Assembly: GCF_012933655.1 (NCBI RefSeq)
Contig: NZ_JABBJJ010000126.1
Location: forward strand, 1 to 32,144
Reading direction: 5' to 3'
DNA length: 32,144 nucleotides
From: Pyxidicoccus fallax
GTDB lineage: Bacteria > Myxococcota > Myxococcia > Myxococcales > Myxococcaceae
Part shown: piece after piece, positions 23,744-30,051 of the stretch
Layout of the letters: the number at the start of each line of letters is the position of its first letter
How positions within the stretch are numbered: the stretch's first letter is position 1
The notes under the pieces: generated by a model
Told to the model about the DNA's origin: nothing
The model's input: the letters and a program-made list of their open reading frames with translations, nothing else
Databases searched by the model: none
Translations under genes and position numbers: made by a program

Positions 23744-24403
23744 CTAGCGCTTCTTGCCGGTGCGGCCGCCGGACTTCTCGGGCTTCGCCTCGGCCTTGCC
23801 GCCCTTGCCGGCGCGCACCTCCTTGGCGAGGGCCGCCGCGCGGGCGAGGCCCTTGGAGCCGCGGCTCACCGTGCCGAGGGCCGTCTTGGCCACCGTGCCC
23901 AGCGCGCGCCCCAGCAGACCCTGCTTCGCGGCCGTCCGGCCCGTCCGGGTCTGGGCGGTCTCCGCGGCGGGCTCCGAGCGCGTCGCGGGCGTCTTGCGCA
24001 CCGCCGTCTTCGCCGTCCTGCTCGGGCGGTCCTCGGAGGCCGCACCCGCCGTCTTGCTCGCGCGGCCCGTGGTGGCCGTCTTCGCACGGGCGGTCTTCTC
24101 GGTGGCCGCCTTGCCGGTGGCGCGCTTGCCGGCGGGACGCTTCGCCGCGGCGGTGCCACGGGCCTCCTTCTTGGCCCGAGCGGCGCGGCGCGCCTGGAGG
24201 CGCTTCACCGTCTCCGCGTGCGCCATGCCGTAGTGGATTTCACCCTGGTTCGCGCCGGGCACCGAGTCCGGCTGCGTCTCCTGCAGCTCGCTCTTCAGCG
24301 GCTTCTGCTTGTCCTCGTCGTTGCCGAGCCGGTCCGCCGAACCGACGGCGGCCTGCATGGGCTTCTTGGCTTGGAAATGGTCGAAACTGTATGGCCTGGG
24401 CAT
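23744..24403 (-). CDS. Basic Lys/Ala-rich histone-H1-like protein
   Basis: A 219-residue, strongly basic low-complexity protein. Residues 1-60 are ordinary and soluble (MPRPYSFDHFQAKKPMQAA; DKQKPLKSELQETQPD), then from about 62 onward the sequence is dominated by Ala, Lys, Arg, Thr and Gly with KTA/RAKTAT-type runs, ending GGKAEAKPEKSGGRTGKKR. Such tails bind and compact DNA in bacterial H1-like proteins; that role is inferred from composition only. AGGAGGAG lies 6 nt before ATG 24403, so the start is clear. It is transcribed divergently from the coiled-coil gene, and similar basic tails occur on the SWIM protein in this window. Confidence 0.75.
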   Translation of the reverse strand: MPRPYSFDHFQAKKPMQAAVGSADRLGNDEDKQKPLKSELQETQPDSVPGANQGEIHYGMAHAETVKRLQARRAARAKKEARGTAAAKRPAGKRATGKAATEKTARAKTATTGRASKTAGAASEDRPSRTAKTAVRKTPATRSEPAAETAQTRTGRTAAKQGLLGRALGTVAKTALGTVSRGSKGLARAAALAKEVRAGKGGKAEAKPEKSGGRTGKKR

Positions 24404-24518
24404 CCCGCACTCCTCCTGTACCGAGCGCTCGCGCGCCCTCCCTTCCGCACAAGGTAGGAACCCCTTCGTCCAGTGGGCAGGTGTCCACGGATTCTGGACG
24501 GCCCGGGTTGCGGACGGA

Positions 24519-24547
24519 CGGACAGTCCAGTGCGGGGACTCTGTCCG
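24519..24547. promoter_or_regulatory. Dyad CGGACAG/CTGTCCG in the divergent region
   Basis: CGGACAG (24519-24525) and CTGTCCG (24541-24547) are separated by 15 bp; inner TCC and GGA extend the pairing past a 2-nt bulge. It is followed by an AT patch, AATTAAAA. The same two heptamers, in the opposite order, straddle the proposed GH3 promoter. It lies 56 bp before the coiled-coil start. Either an operator or a leader stem. Confidence 0.4.
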
Positions 24548-24603
24548 GAATTAAAAGCGCGAGCACCACACCGGCCACCGCGCGTGCCATGGTGCCGGCC
24601 ACC

Positions 24604-25218
24604 ATGAGCAAGCGCGACAAGTCGCAGGAATCGGAGCTGGTGGCCGCCGCACGGGCCCTCGATGAGGGGCTGGAGCGCTTCGAGGCCCTGTCCGAGCAGC
24701 TCCAGAAGGCGCCCCTCCAGTCCGAGAAGCACCTGGAGCGCGCCTCCGCCACCCTCAAGAGCCTGGCCGACATGGACGACCAGCTGCGCGCGCGCGTCAC
24801 CGCGCTGGTGGCGGCCATCTCCCAGGTGCGGGACAGGCAGCAGACCCAGGCCGAGGCCGTCCACCAGAAGGCCCAGGAGCTGCAGGAGCGCACCGAGGTC
24901 TTCAAGGACCTGCTGGTGCGCTACGGCAACATGGGGCAGAGCGCGGCCGAGCTGAACGTGCAGATGCAGCAGTTCGCCCAGCAGCGCCAGCAGGCGAAGA
25001 CGGCCGAGGAGACGGCGGCGCTGGCCAGCACCTTCCAGGCGCTGCACGAGCGCATGGGGCAGGTGGCCGACGAGGCGCAGTCGCTGTCGCAGGCCGCGGA
25101 CGAGAAGGAGTTCGGCGACGTGGCCCGGCAGGCGGACTCGCTGCGGCAGCAGATTCTCTCCGCGCGCAACAAGATGTCGCTGCTCCAGAAGAGCCTGGGC
25201 GGGCCGGGGGCTAGCTGA
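24604..25218 (+). CDS. Coiled-coil protein of unknown function
   Basis: A 204-residue, almost wholly helical protein. Heptad-like Leu/Ala spacing runs from about residue 10 to 195, rich in Gln, Glu and Ala (QLQKAPLQSEKHLERA; QQFAQQRQQAKTAEETAALA). No signal peptide or membrane span. ATG 24604 (MSKRDKSQ) is the natural start, but neither it nor the in-frame ATG at 24589 has a good Shine-Dalgarno. Its stop overlaps that of the convergent DUF2203 gene by 8 bp. It is divergent from the basic histone-like gene, so the two could share control. I cannot assign a function. Confidence 0.8.
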   Translation: MSKRDKSQESELVAAARALDEGLERFEALSEQLQKAPLQSEKHLERASATLKSLADMDDQLRARVTALVAAISQVRDRQQTQAEAVHQKAQELQERTEVFKDLLVRYGNMGQSAAELNVQMQQFAQQRQQAKTAEETAALASTFQALHERMGQVADEAQSLSQAADEKEFGDVARQADSLRQQILSARNKMSLLQKSLGGPGAS

Positions 25219-25612
25219 GGTAGGTGGGGGCGAACTCGTCGGGGCTGTCGATGGGGCGGCGTCCGGCGAAGCCGTCCTGCAGCTCGTGCCAGTGGGTGAC
25301 GGAGGGCTCGCCGAAGCGCCAGCAGAGGAACACCGGGTCGTCCCCCCGGTGGGCGCGGAAGTCCACGAGCCCGTCGGCGCCCTTGATTTCCAGCCCCATC
25401 TCCTGGAGCTGGAGCAGCTCGCCGCGGATGCGGTCCAGCAGTGCGTCCCGCTCCTCGCGGAGGGTGTTCAGGTGCGCCTCGGTGGCGCTTTCGCGTGAAC
25501 CCAGCGCGTCCGCGAGCCGCTCCGCCCGGTCCACCCAGGGACGGACACGCTCGAAGGTGCGGGTCAGCAGCGGCACCAGCCGGTTGGCTTCTTCCACGCT
25601 GAAGTAGCGCAT
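25211..25612 (-). CDS. DUF2203 family protein
   Basis: A 133-residue protein matching DUF2203: MRYFSVEEANRLVPLLTRTFERVR at the start, a helical middle (LNTLREERDALLDRIRGELLQLQEMGLEIKG), and the conserved end VFLCWRFGEPSVTHWHELQDGFAGRRP. Function is unknown in all members I know of. The start ATG 25612 is where family similarity begins; upstream frame residues to 25705 do not match. No strong Shine-Dalgarno. Its stop (25211-25213) lies inside the last codons of the convergent coiled-coil gene. Confidence 0.88.
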   Translation of the reverse strand: MRYFSVEEANRLVPLLTRTFERVRPWVDRAERLADALGSRESATEAHLNTLREERDALLDRIRGELLQLQEMGLEIKGADGLVDFRAHRGDDPVFLCWRFGEPSVTHWHELQDGFAGRRPIDSPDEFAPTYLS

Positions 25613-25781
25613 ATGTCCGGGGGAGCATGCAGCGGCCAGGGACATCGCCGCCACTGTCTTGGGGCACGGTGGGACAGTCGTTGCGTCGTGAGCGCGGGGC
25701 TCCACCGGGCATCGGAAGGGGTTGCGCCGCGCCGGTCGGTCCAGCGCGTCTTGGGGAGGCGTCGCGCCGCGCGCCCGGGGG

Positions 25782-27041
25782 TCAACCGCGCATCAGGGAG
25801 GTGAGGTTGTCGGCCAGCCAGCGCTGGGCGGCCTCGCGCAGGGGGAAGGCGGCCTCGCGGGCGAGGAAGTCGGGGGTGTGCTCGGGGGCGCAGCGGCCCT
25901 CGGTGTCCCCGGTGTCATCCTCCGGCCGGGAGAGGTCGGCGTGCAGCATGGCGTGGAAGACGAGGTAGTCCACGGCGTAGGCGGGGACGCTCGGCCGGTC
26001 CAGCGCGGGGTGGATGCGAATCTCGCGCAGCCGCGAGTCGTAGCCGCCCAGGTGGATGCTGCGGCGCCGGGCGCGGCCCGGCTTGCGGGCCCAGCCGATG
26101 TCCACGCGCACGCGGTTGGCGAAGTAGGTGGCGTTGAGGCGGGCGAAGTGGGCCTGGAGGTCGAAGCAGCGGCCGCGAGAGCGCAGGGGCGCGCCCCGCT
26201 CGCGGCGCACGAGGGTCCGCCGCGAGTGGGCGTAGGCCTCCAGCACCTCGCCCGCGGCGGCGTCGTTGCGGCTCGCGTAGCGGGCCATGGCGTGGACGAC
26301 CTCGTCCGGGGCGCCGAGGAAGAGGTGATGCACGCGCAACTTCAGGCCCTCGGGCGTGCGGCGGAAGCTGACGAGGGTGGCGCGGTTGTCCGTGAGGCGC
26401 AGGTGCACCGAGACGCCGAGCACCGACGACAACCTGCGGGCCAGGTCCGACGCGAGGGGAATCGCGTCCTCGCGCACGGGCAGACGGTGCGAGGACTCCG
26501 GCGGTGCCTCCGGCTCAGGAGCCTGGTGGCGAGATGCAGCTTCCTCGCCCAAGGGCAGCTGGCGGGTGCGCTCCGGGAGCGTCTGCCGCACCGGAGCCTG
26601 GTGGCGAGATGCAGCTTCCTCGCCGAGAGGCAGCTGGCGAGTGGACTCCGGGAGCGTCTGCCGCACCGGAGCCTGGTGGCGAGATGCAGCTTCCTCGCCG
26701 AGCGGCAGCTGACGAGTGGGCTCCGGGAGCGTCTGCCACACCGGAGCCTGGTGGTGCTGCGATGCGCTCTCGCGGGACGGCTCGGTGGTCAGCGGCAGCG
26801 TGTCCTCGCGTGCCTGCATCCGGTGAGGCGGGGATGCAGCCTCGCGCGAGGGCGGAGGGTGGGACTGCTCCGTGGCTGGGGGAGGCGCGTCCTCATGAGC
26901 CGGCACCGGGTGACGTGGAGAGGCTTCCTCACGCGCGGGCACCGGCTGACGCGGTGTCGCCTCCTCGCGCGCGGCACCCTTCGGACGCTCTGGTGCCGGA
27001 GCGTCGAACAGCGCGAGCTGGGAGGGTGGGTGCGAGGGCAT
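25782..27041 (-). CDS. SprT-like domain protein with HAMLH active-site variant
   Basis: A 419-residue protein in two parts. The C-terminal half (about 230-419) looks like the SprT-like zinc-peptidase fold: FARLNATYFANRVRVDIGWARK, then AVDYLVFHAMLHADL at 363-367 and CAPEHTPDFLARE with a likely third His ligand. SprT/Spartan members normally have HExxH; here the Glu is Ala (codon GCC), so hydrolysis is unlikely if the alignment is right. The N-terminal half is Pro/Glu/Arg-rich, disordered-looking and repetitive, including three 25-residue units (see repeat). ATG 27041 was preferred to GTG 27116 (444 residues) because MPSHPPSQLALFDAP has a natural start; neither has a strong Shine-Dalgarno. It may be a DNA- or protein-binding relative. 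Confidence 0.75.
   Translation of the reverse strand: MPSHPPSQLALFDAPAPERPKGAAREEATPRQPVPAREEASPRHPVPAHEDAPPPATEQSHPPPSREAASPPHRMQAREDTLPLTTEPSRESASQHHQAPVWQTLPEPTRQLPLGEEAASRHQAPVRQTLPESTRQLPLGEEAASRHQAPVRQTLPERTRQLPLGEEAASRHQAPEPEAPPESSHRLPVREDAIPLASDLARRLSSVLGVSVHLRLTDNRATLVSFRRTPEGLKLRVHHLFLGAPDEVVHAMARYASRNDAAAGEVLEAYAHSRRTLVRRERGAPLRSRGRCFDLQAHFARLNATYFANRVRVDIGWARKPGRARRRSIHLGGYDSRLREIRIHPALDRPSVPAYAVDYLVFHAMLHADLSRPEDDTGDTEGRCAPEHTPDFLAREAAFPLREAAQRWLADNLTSLMRG
26521..26745 (-). repeat. Three tandem 75-bp units in the SprT-like gene
   Basis: The same phrase (plus-strand GCCTGGTGGCGAGATGCAG) recurs at 26521, 26596 and 26671, and a fourth truncated start at 26746, giving a 75-bp period. 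The units are nearly identical and encode a 25-residue repeat containing RQLPLGEEAASRHQ. The multiple-of-three period keeps the frame, so copy number can change without disrupting the gene. Confidence 0.9.
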
Positions 27042-27138
27042 CCACCGCGAAAGGTAAGCCTCCGGAAGGAACGTTTCCAGAAGTTGGCTGCCTCCCTGCC
27101 TGCTGGGGGGAGACACTGTCGGAAACCCTCGCGCGCCG

Positions 27139-28299
27139 TCAGGCCGCGCTGGTGCGGAAGGGGCCCGTCACCTCGTAGGTGATGCCCCGCCCGTTCGTGC
27201 CGCGCTGGGAGCTCAGGTAGAGCCGCTGCCCGTCCGGGCTGAAGGCCGCGCCCGCCAGCTCCGAGCCCCGGTGCCCCATCACCTGGAGGAACGGCGACAC
27301 CTTCCGGTCCGGCGTGAGCAGGCACACCTGCATGTCGTCCCCGTCCTCGCACACGAACAGCTCCCGCGCGCGCGACACCGTGACGTTGTCCACGCCCACC
27401 AGCGGCGCGCCCGGGTAGCGGGACGCGTCGTAGAGCACCTCCAGCCGGTTCGTCAGCGGCGTCAGCGCCCAGACGCGGTTGTCCCGCTTCGTGGTGAAGT
27501 AGACGACGCCCCCGTCGAACCAGCACCCCTCGCCGCCGCGGAACACCGTCGTCTCCCGCGCGGCCGGCTGCTCGGACGCGGAGGACTCCGCCGACACTGG
27601 CACCCACTCCACCTTCGCGCCCTGGAACACGTCTCCCGTGACTCGCGCGGCCTCCAGCGTGCCCGCCTCCAGCGAGGGCCACTTCGCCGGAGTGAAACGG
27701 TAGAAGCGCCCGTCCTGCGTGTCCTCCGTGAGGTACAGCCGCTGGCCCACCGGGTCCACCGCCACCGCTTCGTGGGTGAAGGCCCCCAGCGCGGGACGTG
27801 CCACGCCCTGGCCCGGCTTCGTCGGGTCGCACTCCCACACGCGGCCCTGCGGGAACTCCTCGCAGGACAGCCACGTGCCCCACGGCGTGGGGCCGCCCGC
27901 GCAGTTGATGCTCGTGCCCGAGAGGATGCGGTACGCGCCCTTCACCTCGCCTTTCGCGGAGAAGCGCACCGCGGACACGCCTCCATTGGGCGACGTCTCG
28001 CTGTTGGACGCGTACACCCAGCCGCCATCGGGCAGCGGAAAGCACGCGCCGCCGTCCGGGGCCATGTGCCACGTGTAGTCCGTGCCCGGCACCGTGTCGC
28101 CACTGCGAGCGATGACACGCGAGGTGAAGCCAGGGGCCAGCAACAGCCCGTTGGCGTCCGGAGCGCTCGCCATCAGGCCATAGGGGCCGGGACCCGGCTC
28201 GGGCGGACCGGCGTACACGCCGCGCCAGTAACCGAGGCTGCCCAGGGCGAGCGCGCCGCCTCCGAGGGCGGTGACGCGCAGGAAGTGACGGCGTTGCAT
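27139..28299 (-). CDS. Tat-exported PhoX/DUF839-type protein
   Basis: A 386-residue protein with a twin-arginine signal (RRHFLRV at the N-terminus, then ALGGGALALG). The mature part resembles DUF839, the beta-propeller family containing PhoX alkaline phosphatases: NCAGGPTPWGTWLSCEE (about 132-148), ALGAFTHEAVAVDP (about 172-185), GGEGCWFDGGVVYFTT and SSQRGTNGRGITYEVTGPF at the end. It is shorter than PhoX (usually 600+), so it is a family relative rather than a proven phosphatase. ATG 28299 gives the Tat motif at residues 3-9. Predicted periplasmic. Next to it on the same strand is the SprT-like gene. Confidence 0.85.
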   Translation of the reverse strand: MQRRHFLRVTALGGGALALGSLGYWRGVYAGPPEPGPGPYGLMASAPDANGLLLAPGFTSRVIARSGDTVPGTDYTWHMAPDGGACFPLPDGGWVYASNSETSPNGGVSAVRFSAKGEVKGAYRILSGTSINCAGGPTPWGTWLSCEEFPQGRVWECDPTKPGQGVARPALGAFTHEAVAVDPVGQRLYLTEDTQDGRFYRFTPAKWPSLEAGTLEAARVTGDVFQGAKVEWVPVSAESSASEQPAARETTVFRGGEGCWFDGGVVYFTTKRDNRVWALTPLTNRLEVLYDASRYPGAPLVGVDNVTVSRARELFVCEDGDDMQVCLLTPDRKVSPFLQVMGHRGSELAGAAFSPDGQRLYLSSQRGTNGRGITYEVTGPFRTSAA

Positions 28300-28559
28300 G
28301 GGTCCGGTTGTCGCTCAGGTCGCGCCCGCGTGGAAGCCCCCTGAAGCCGCAGTGCGGGACGACCGCCGCACACACGCGGTCCTTCCCGCCCGCCCGGCAG
28401 CCAGGGGTGCGGGCCCACGCCTTATACAGGAACGAACACAGGGAGGAACGACATGACGCCGCGGAAGCCGGTGCTGGACGCGGTGCGGGAGCGGGTGCCT
28501 TTCATCCAGGCGAAGGGGCCGGAAGCGGAGGCGGCGCGCACCCTGCCCGCGGACGTGGT

Positions 28560-28590
28560 TTTCGCGGAATGGAACTTCCGTTCCGGAGAG
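28560..28590. repeat. Palindromic repeat, copy 1
   Basis: TTTCGCGGAATGGAACTTCC followed by GTTCCGGAGAG. The inner 21 bp (28565-28585) are nearly palindromic, with one mismatch. It matches copy 2, 50 bp to the right, at 29 of 31 positions. Confidence 0.85.
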
Positions 28591-28609
28591 GCGGCCCGGG
28601 CTGGCGGGC

Positions 28610-28640
28610 TTTCGCGGAATGGAACTTCCATTCCGGACAG
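28610..28640. repeat. Palindromic repeat, copy 2
   Basis: The inner 21 bp (28615-28635) form a perfect palindrome with 10-bp arms (CGGAATGGAA / TTCCATTCCG) around a single C. Paired with copy 1 at a 50-bp period. It could be a REP-like dispersed repeat or a double operator. Neither copy is at a known gene start. Confidence 0.85.
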
Positions 28641-28752
28641 AGCTGGGGCGCTGGCGGGTCGAGGTGGCTCCTCGGCAGGACTCATGCGCATCCTGGAGGC
28701 GCCCCACCCGTGTGTGCCGGGGACGTGCGCGACCGCTCGCGGTGGCCCGCGC

Positions 28753-29247
28753 TCAGGACTCGCGGCACAGCCGGTCCACCCGGTTCAGCAGGGTGGGGAT
28801 GCGGGAGGGGCCGTGCATGCGCCGCACGTACTCGGCGGCGGTCTCGGTGCCGAGGCCCACGGCGGTGACGAACAGGGGCCGCAGGCTCTGGCCGCGCAGC
28901 ACGGGCAGGGCGGGGCCGGTGGTGACGTAGGCCGTCTTCGCCACGCCGATGACGGGCACGGTGCGCGAGAGCGCCTCGTGCAGGTGGGCGCCCAGGCCGG
29001 GCTTGTCCTCGCCGAGCCACACGTAGCCGTCCACGATGAGTGCTTCCAGCGGCTTCTTCACGGCGGACAGCACGCGCAGGAGGTGGGGCAGCTCGCGGCG
29101 GTAGAACTGGCCGGGCTCATACGGCGCGGCGGGCGGGCCGCGGTCCACCACGTGCGAGGCCTCCACGCGGTCCGCCCAGTCACGGAAGAGGACACACGCC
29201 GCCACGGTGACGTCGTCGCGGTAGTCCACATCCAGGCAGGCGAGCAT
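28753..29247 (-). CDS. Endonuclease V, short form
   Basis: A 164-residue endonuclease V-like protein, shorter than the 220-230 residues of E. coli Nfi. Candidate catalytic carboxylates are Asp6 (ACLDVDY), Glu52 (QFYRREL) and Asp73 (ALIVDGY), and the wedge-type motif appears as PYEPGQFYRRE. PGLGAHLHEAL and IGVAKTAY also match. The family nicks DNA (or RNA) near deaminated bases such as inosine. ATG 29247 was chosen since family similarity begins there; a GAGAGGAA Shine-Dalgarno lies upstream. The N-terminal extension of classical Nfi is missing, so activity is likely but unproven. It follows the cytochrome operon but is separated by a terminator. Confidence 0.85.
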   Translation of the reverse strand: MLACLDVDYRDDVTVAACVLFRDWADRVEASHVVDRGPPAAPYEPGQFYRRELPHLLRVLSAVKKPLEALIVDGYVWLGEDKPGLGAHLHEALSRTVPVIGVAKTAYVTTGPALPVLRGQSLRPLFVTAVGLGTETAAEYVRRMHGPSRIPTLLNRVDRLCRES

Positions 29248-29294
29248 CGTGTTCCTCTCCTCGGCGGGGCGCGGCCCCGTCACCGGGCCATGAC

Positions 29295-29326
29295 GTGGGG
29301 GCGTCACGTGGACTGACCGCCCCCAC
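29295..29326 (-). terminator. Terminator of the cytochrome operon
   Basis: GTGGGGGCG (29295-29303) and CGCCCCCAC (29318-29326) are a perfect 9-bp inverted repeat with a 14-nt loop. It starts 12 nt after the cytochrome stop on the minus strand, between the operon and endonuclease V. Confidence 0.65.
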
Positions 29327-29337
29327 CCCTCCTGAGG

Positions 29338-30051
29338 CTACAACTCCAGGAAGGTGAGCAGCGCTCCCAGGTCGGCGTCGGACAGGGCCTCCAGGCTGTA
29401 CGGCGGCATGTTGCCCCCGACGCCGAAGAACTGGCCGTGCCGCACCTTCTCGATGACCACCAGCGATGGCGGCACGCCGGGGAAGACCTCGTCGTACTCC
29501 CGCGTGACTTCCGGCAGCACCGAGGCCAGCTCCGTGTTCCGGCCCGCGCCCGTGTGCGGCTCGCCGTGACAGACCTGGCAGGCCGCGCGGTACACCTCCT
29601 GCCCGCGCGCCTTGTCTCCCCGCGCCACCTCGGCGGCGTCCTTCACCACCGTGAAGGGCAGCGGCTTCGCGTCGCGGTTGGGGCTGATGCTCACCAGGTA
29701 CTCGTACAGCGCGCGGCTCTGCGGCGAGTCCTCCGGCAGCGGCGCCACGCCCCGCATGAAGTTGACGTAGCAGAAGTTCACCGCGTCCAGCAGGCGCGTC
29801 TCGTAGCCGCCCCACCAGCTGCCGCGGAAGGCCGAGTCATACAGCGTGTAGCCCGAGTCCAGCCGCCCCGCCGCGGGCGTGGGCGTCGTCGCATGGCACG
29901 TGGCGCACGAGAAGCTGTTGAACGTGCTGGTCGACAGGCGCGCGTCGTTGAACAGCACCTCGCCGTACTCGGCGGCCTTCACCGGCGCGTCGTCACCGCA
30001 GCCCGTGGCCAGCGCCGCGAGCGCCACCACACTCCAGCCCGCGAGCCTCAC
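29338..30051 (-). CDS. Diheme c-type cytochrome lipoprotein
   Basis: A 237-residue lipoprotein: signal MRLAGWSVVALAALATGC (lipobox Cys18). It has two heme c sites, CATCH (49-53) and CQVCH (158-162); a likely axial Met lies in GGNMPPYSL (Met215). The first domain has YETRLLDAVNFCYVNFMRG (Cys94) and PLPEDSPQSRALYEYLVSIS, which recalls the TsdA/SoxA-type diheme cytochromes, where a Cys can be a heme ligand. The start is GTG 30051, with GGGAGG 6 nt upstream, and its GTGA overlaps the upstream stop, so translation is coupled. Likely exposed outside the inner membrane as an electron carrier or thiol/sulfur oxidase; the substrate is not known. Confidence 0.85.
   Translation of the reverse strand: MRLAGWSVVALAALATGCGDDAPVKAAEYGEVLFNDARLSTSTFNSFSCATCHATTPTPAAGRLDSGYTLYDSAFRGSWWGGYETRLLDAVNFCYVNFMRGVAPLPEDSPQSRALYEYLVSISPNRDAKPLPFTVVKDAAEVARGDKARGQEVYRAACQVCHGEPHTGAGRNTELASVLPEVTREYDEVFPGVPPSLVVIEKVRHGQFFGVGGNMPPYSLEALSDADLGALLTFLEL

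Larger units (their letters stand above)
28300..28752. other. 453-bp region with two palindromic repeats and a possible short gene
   Basis: No confident gene fills this stretch between the PhoX-like start and the endonuclease V stop. It holds the promoter region of the PhoX-like gene, a well-formed Shine-Dalgarno and ATG at 28453 (entry below), and two 31-bp copies of a palindromic repeat. The base composition of 28550-28640 is visibly more A/T-rich than the flanks. Confidence 0.6.
28453..28752 (+). pseudogene. Possible truncated gene behind a strong Shine-Dalgarno
   Basis: AGGGAGG sits 7 nt before ATG 28453, the best plus-strand ribosome binding site in the region. The frame starts MTPRKPVLDAVRERVPFIQA and looks coding for about 35 residues, then enters the two palindromic repeats and stays open only as the antisense of endonuclease V (to 29316). 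That suggests a gene fragment cut short by repeat insertion, or a small ORF whose true stop was lost. I do not recognise the N-terminus. The end given is the endonuclease V boundary, not a stop. Confidence 0.3.

Noticed and set aside
26521..26745. The 75-bp tandem units considered as a CRISPR or IS end
   Set aside because: They are adjacent with no unique spacers, in frame with the SprT-like gene, and lack terminal inverted repeats or a transposase.
28453..29316. A 287-residue plus-strand protein running through the endonuclease V locus
   Set aside because: Past about residue 35 it is repeat sequence and then the antisense of endonuclease V, whose active-site residues and Shine-Dalgarno are clear.
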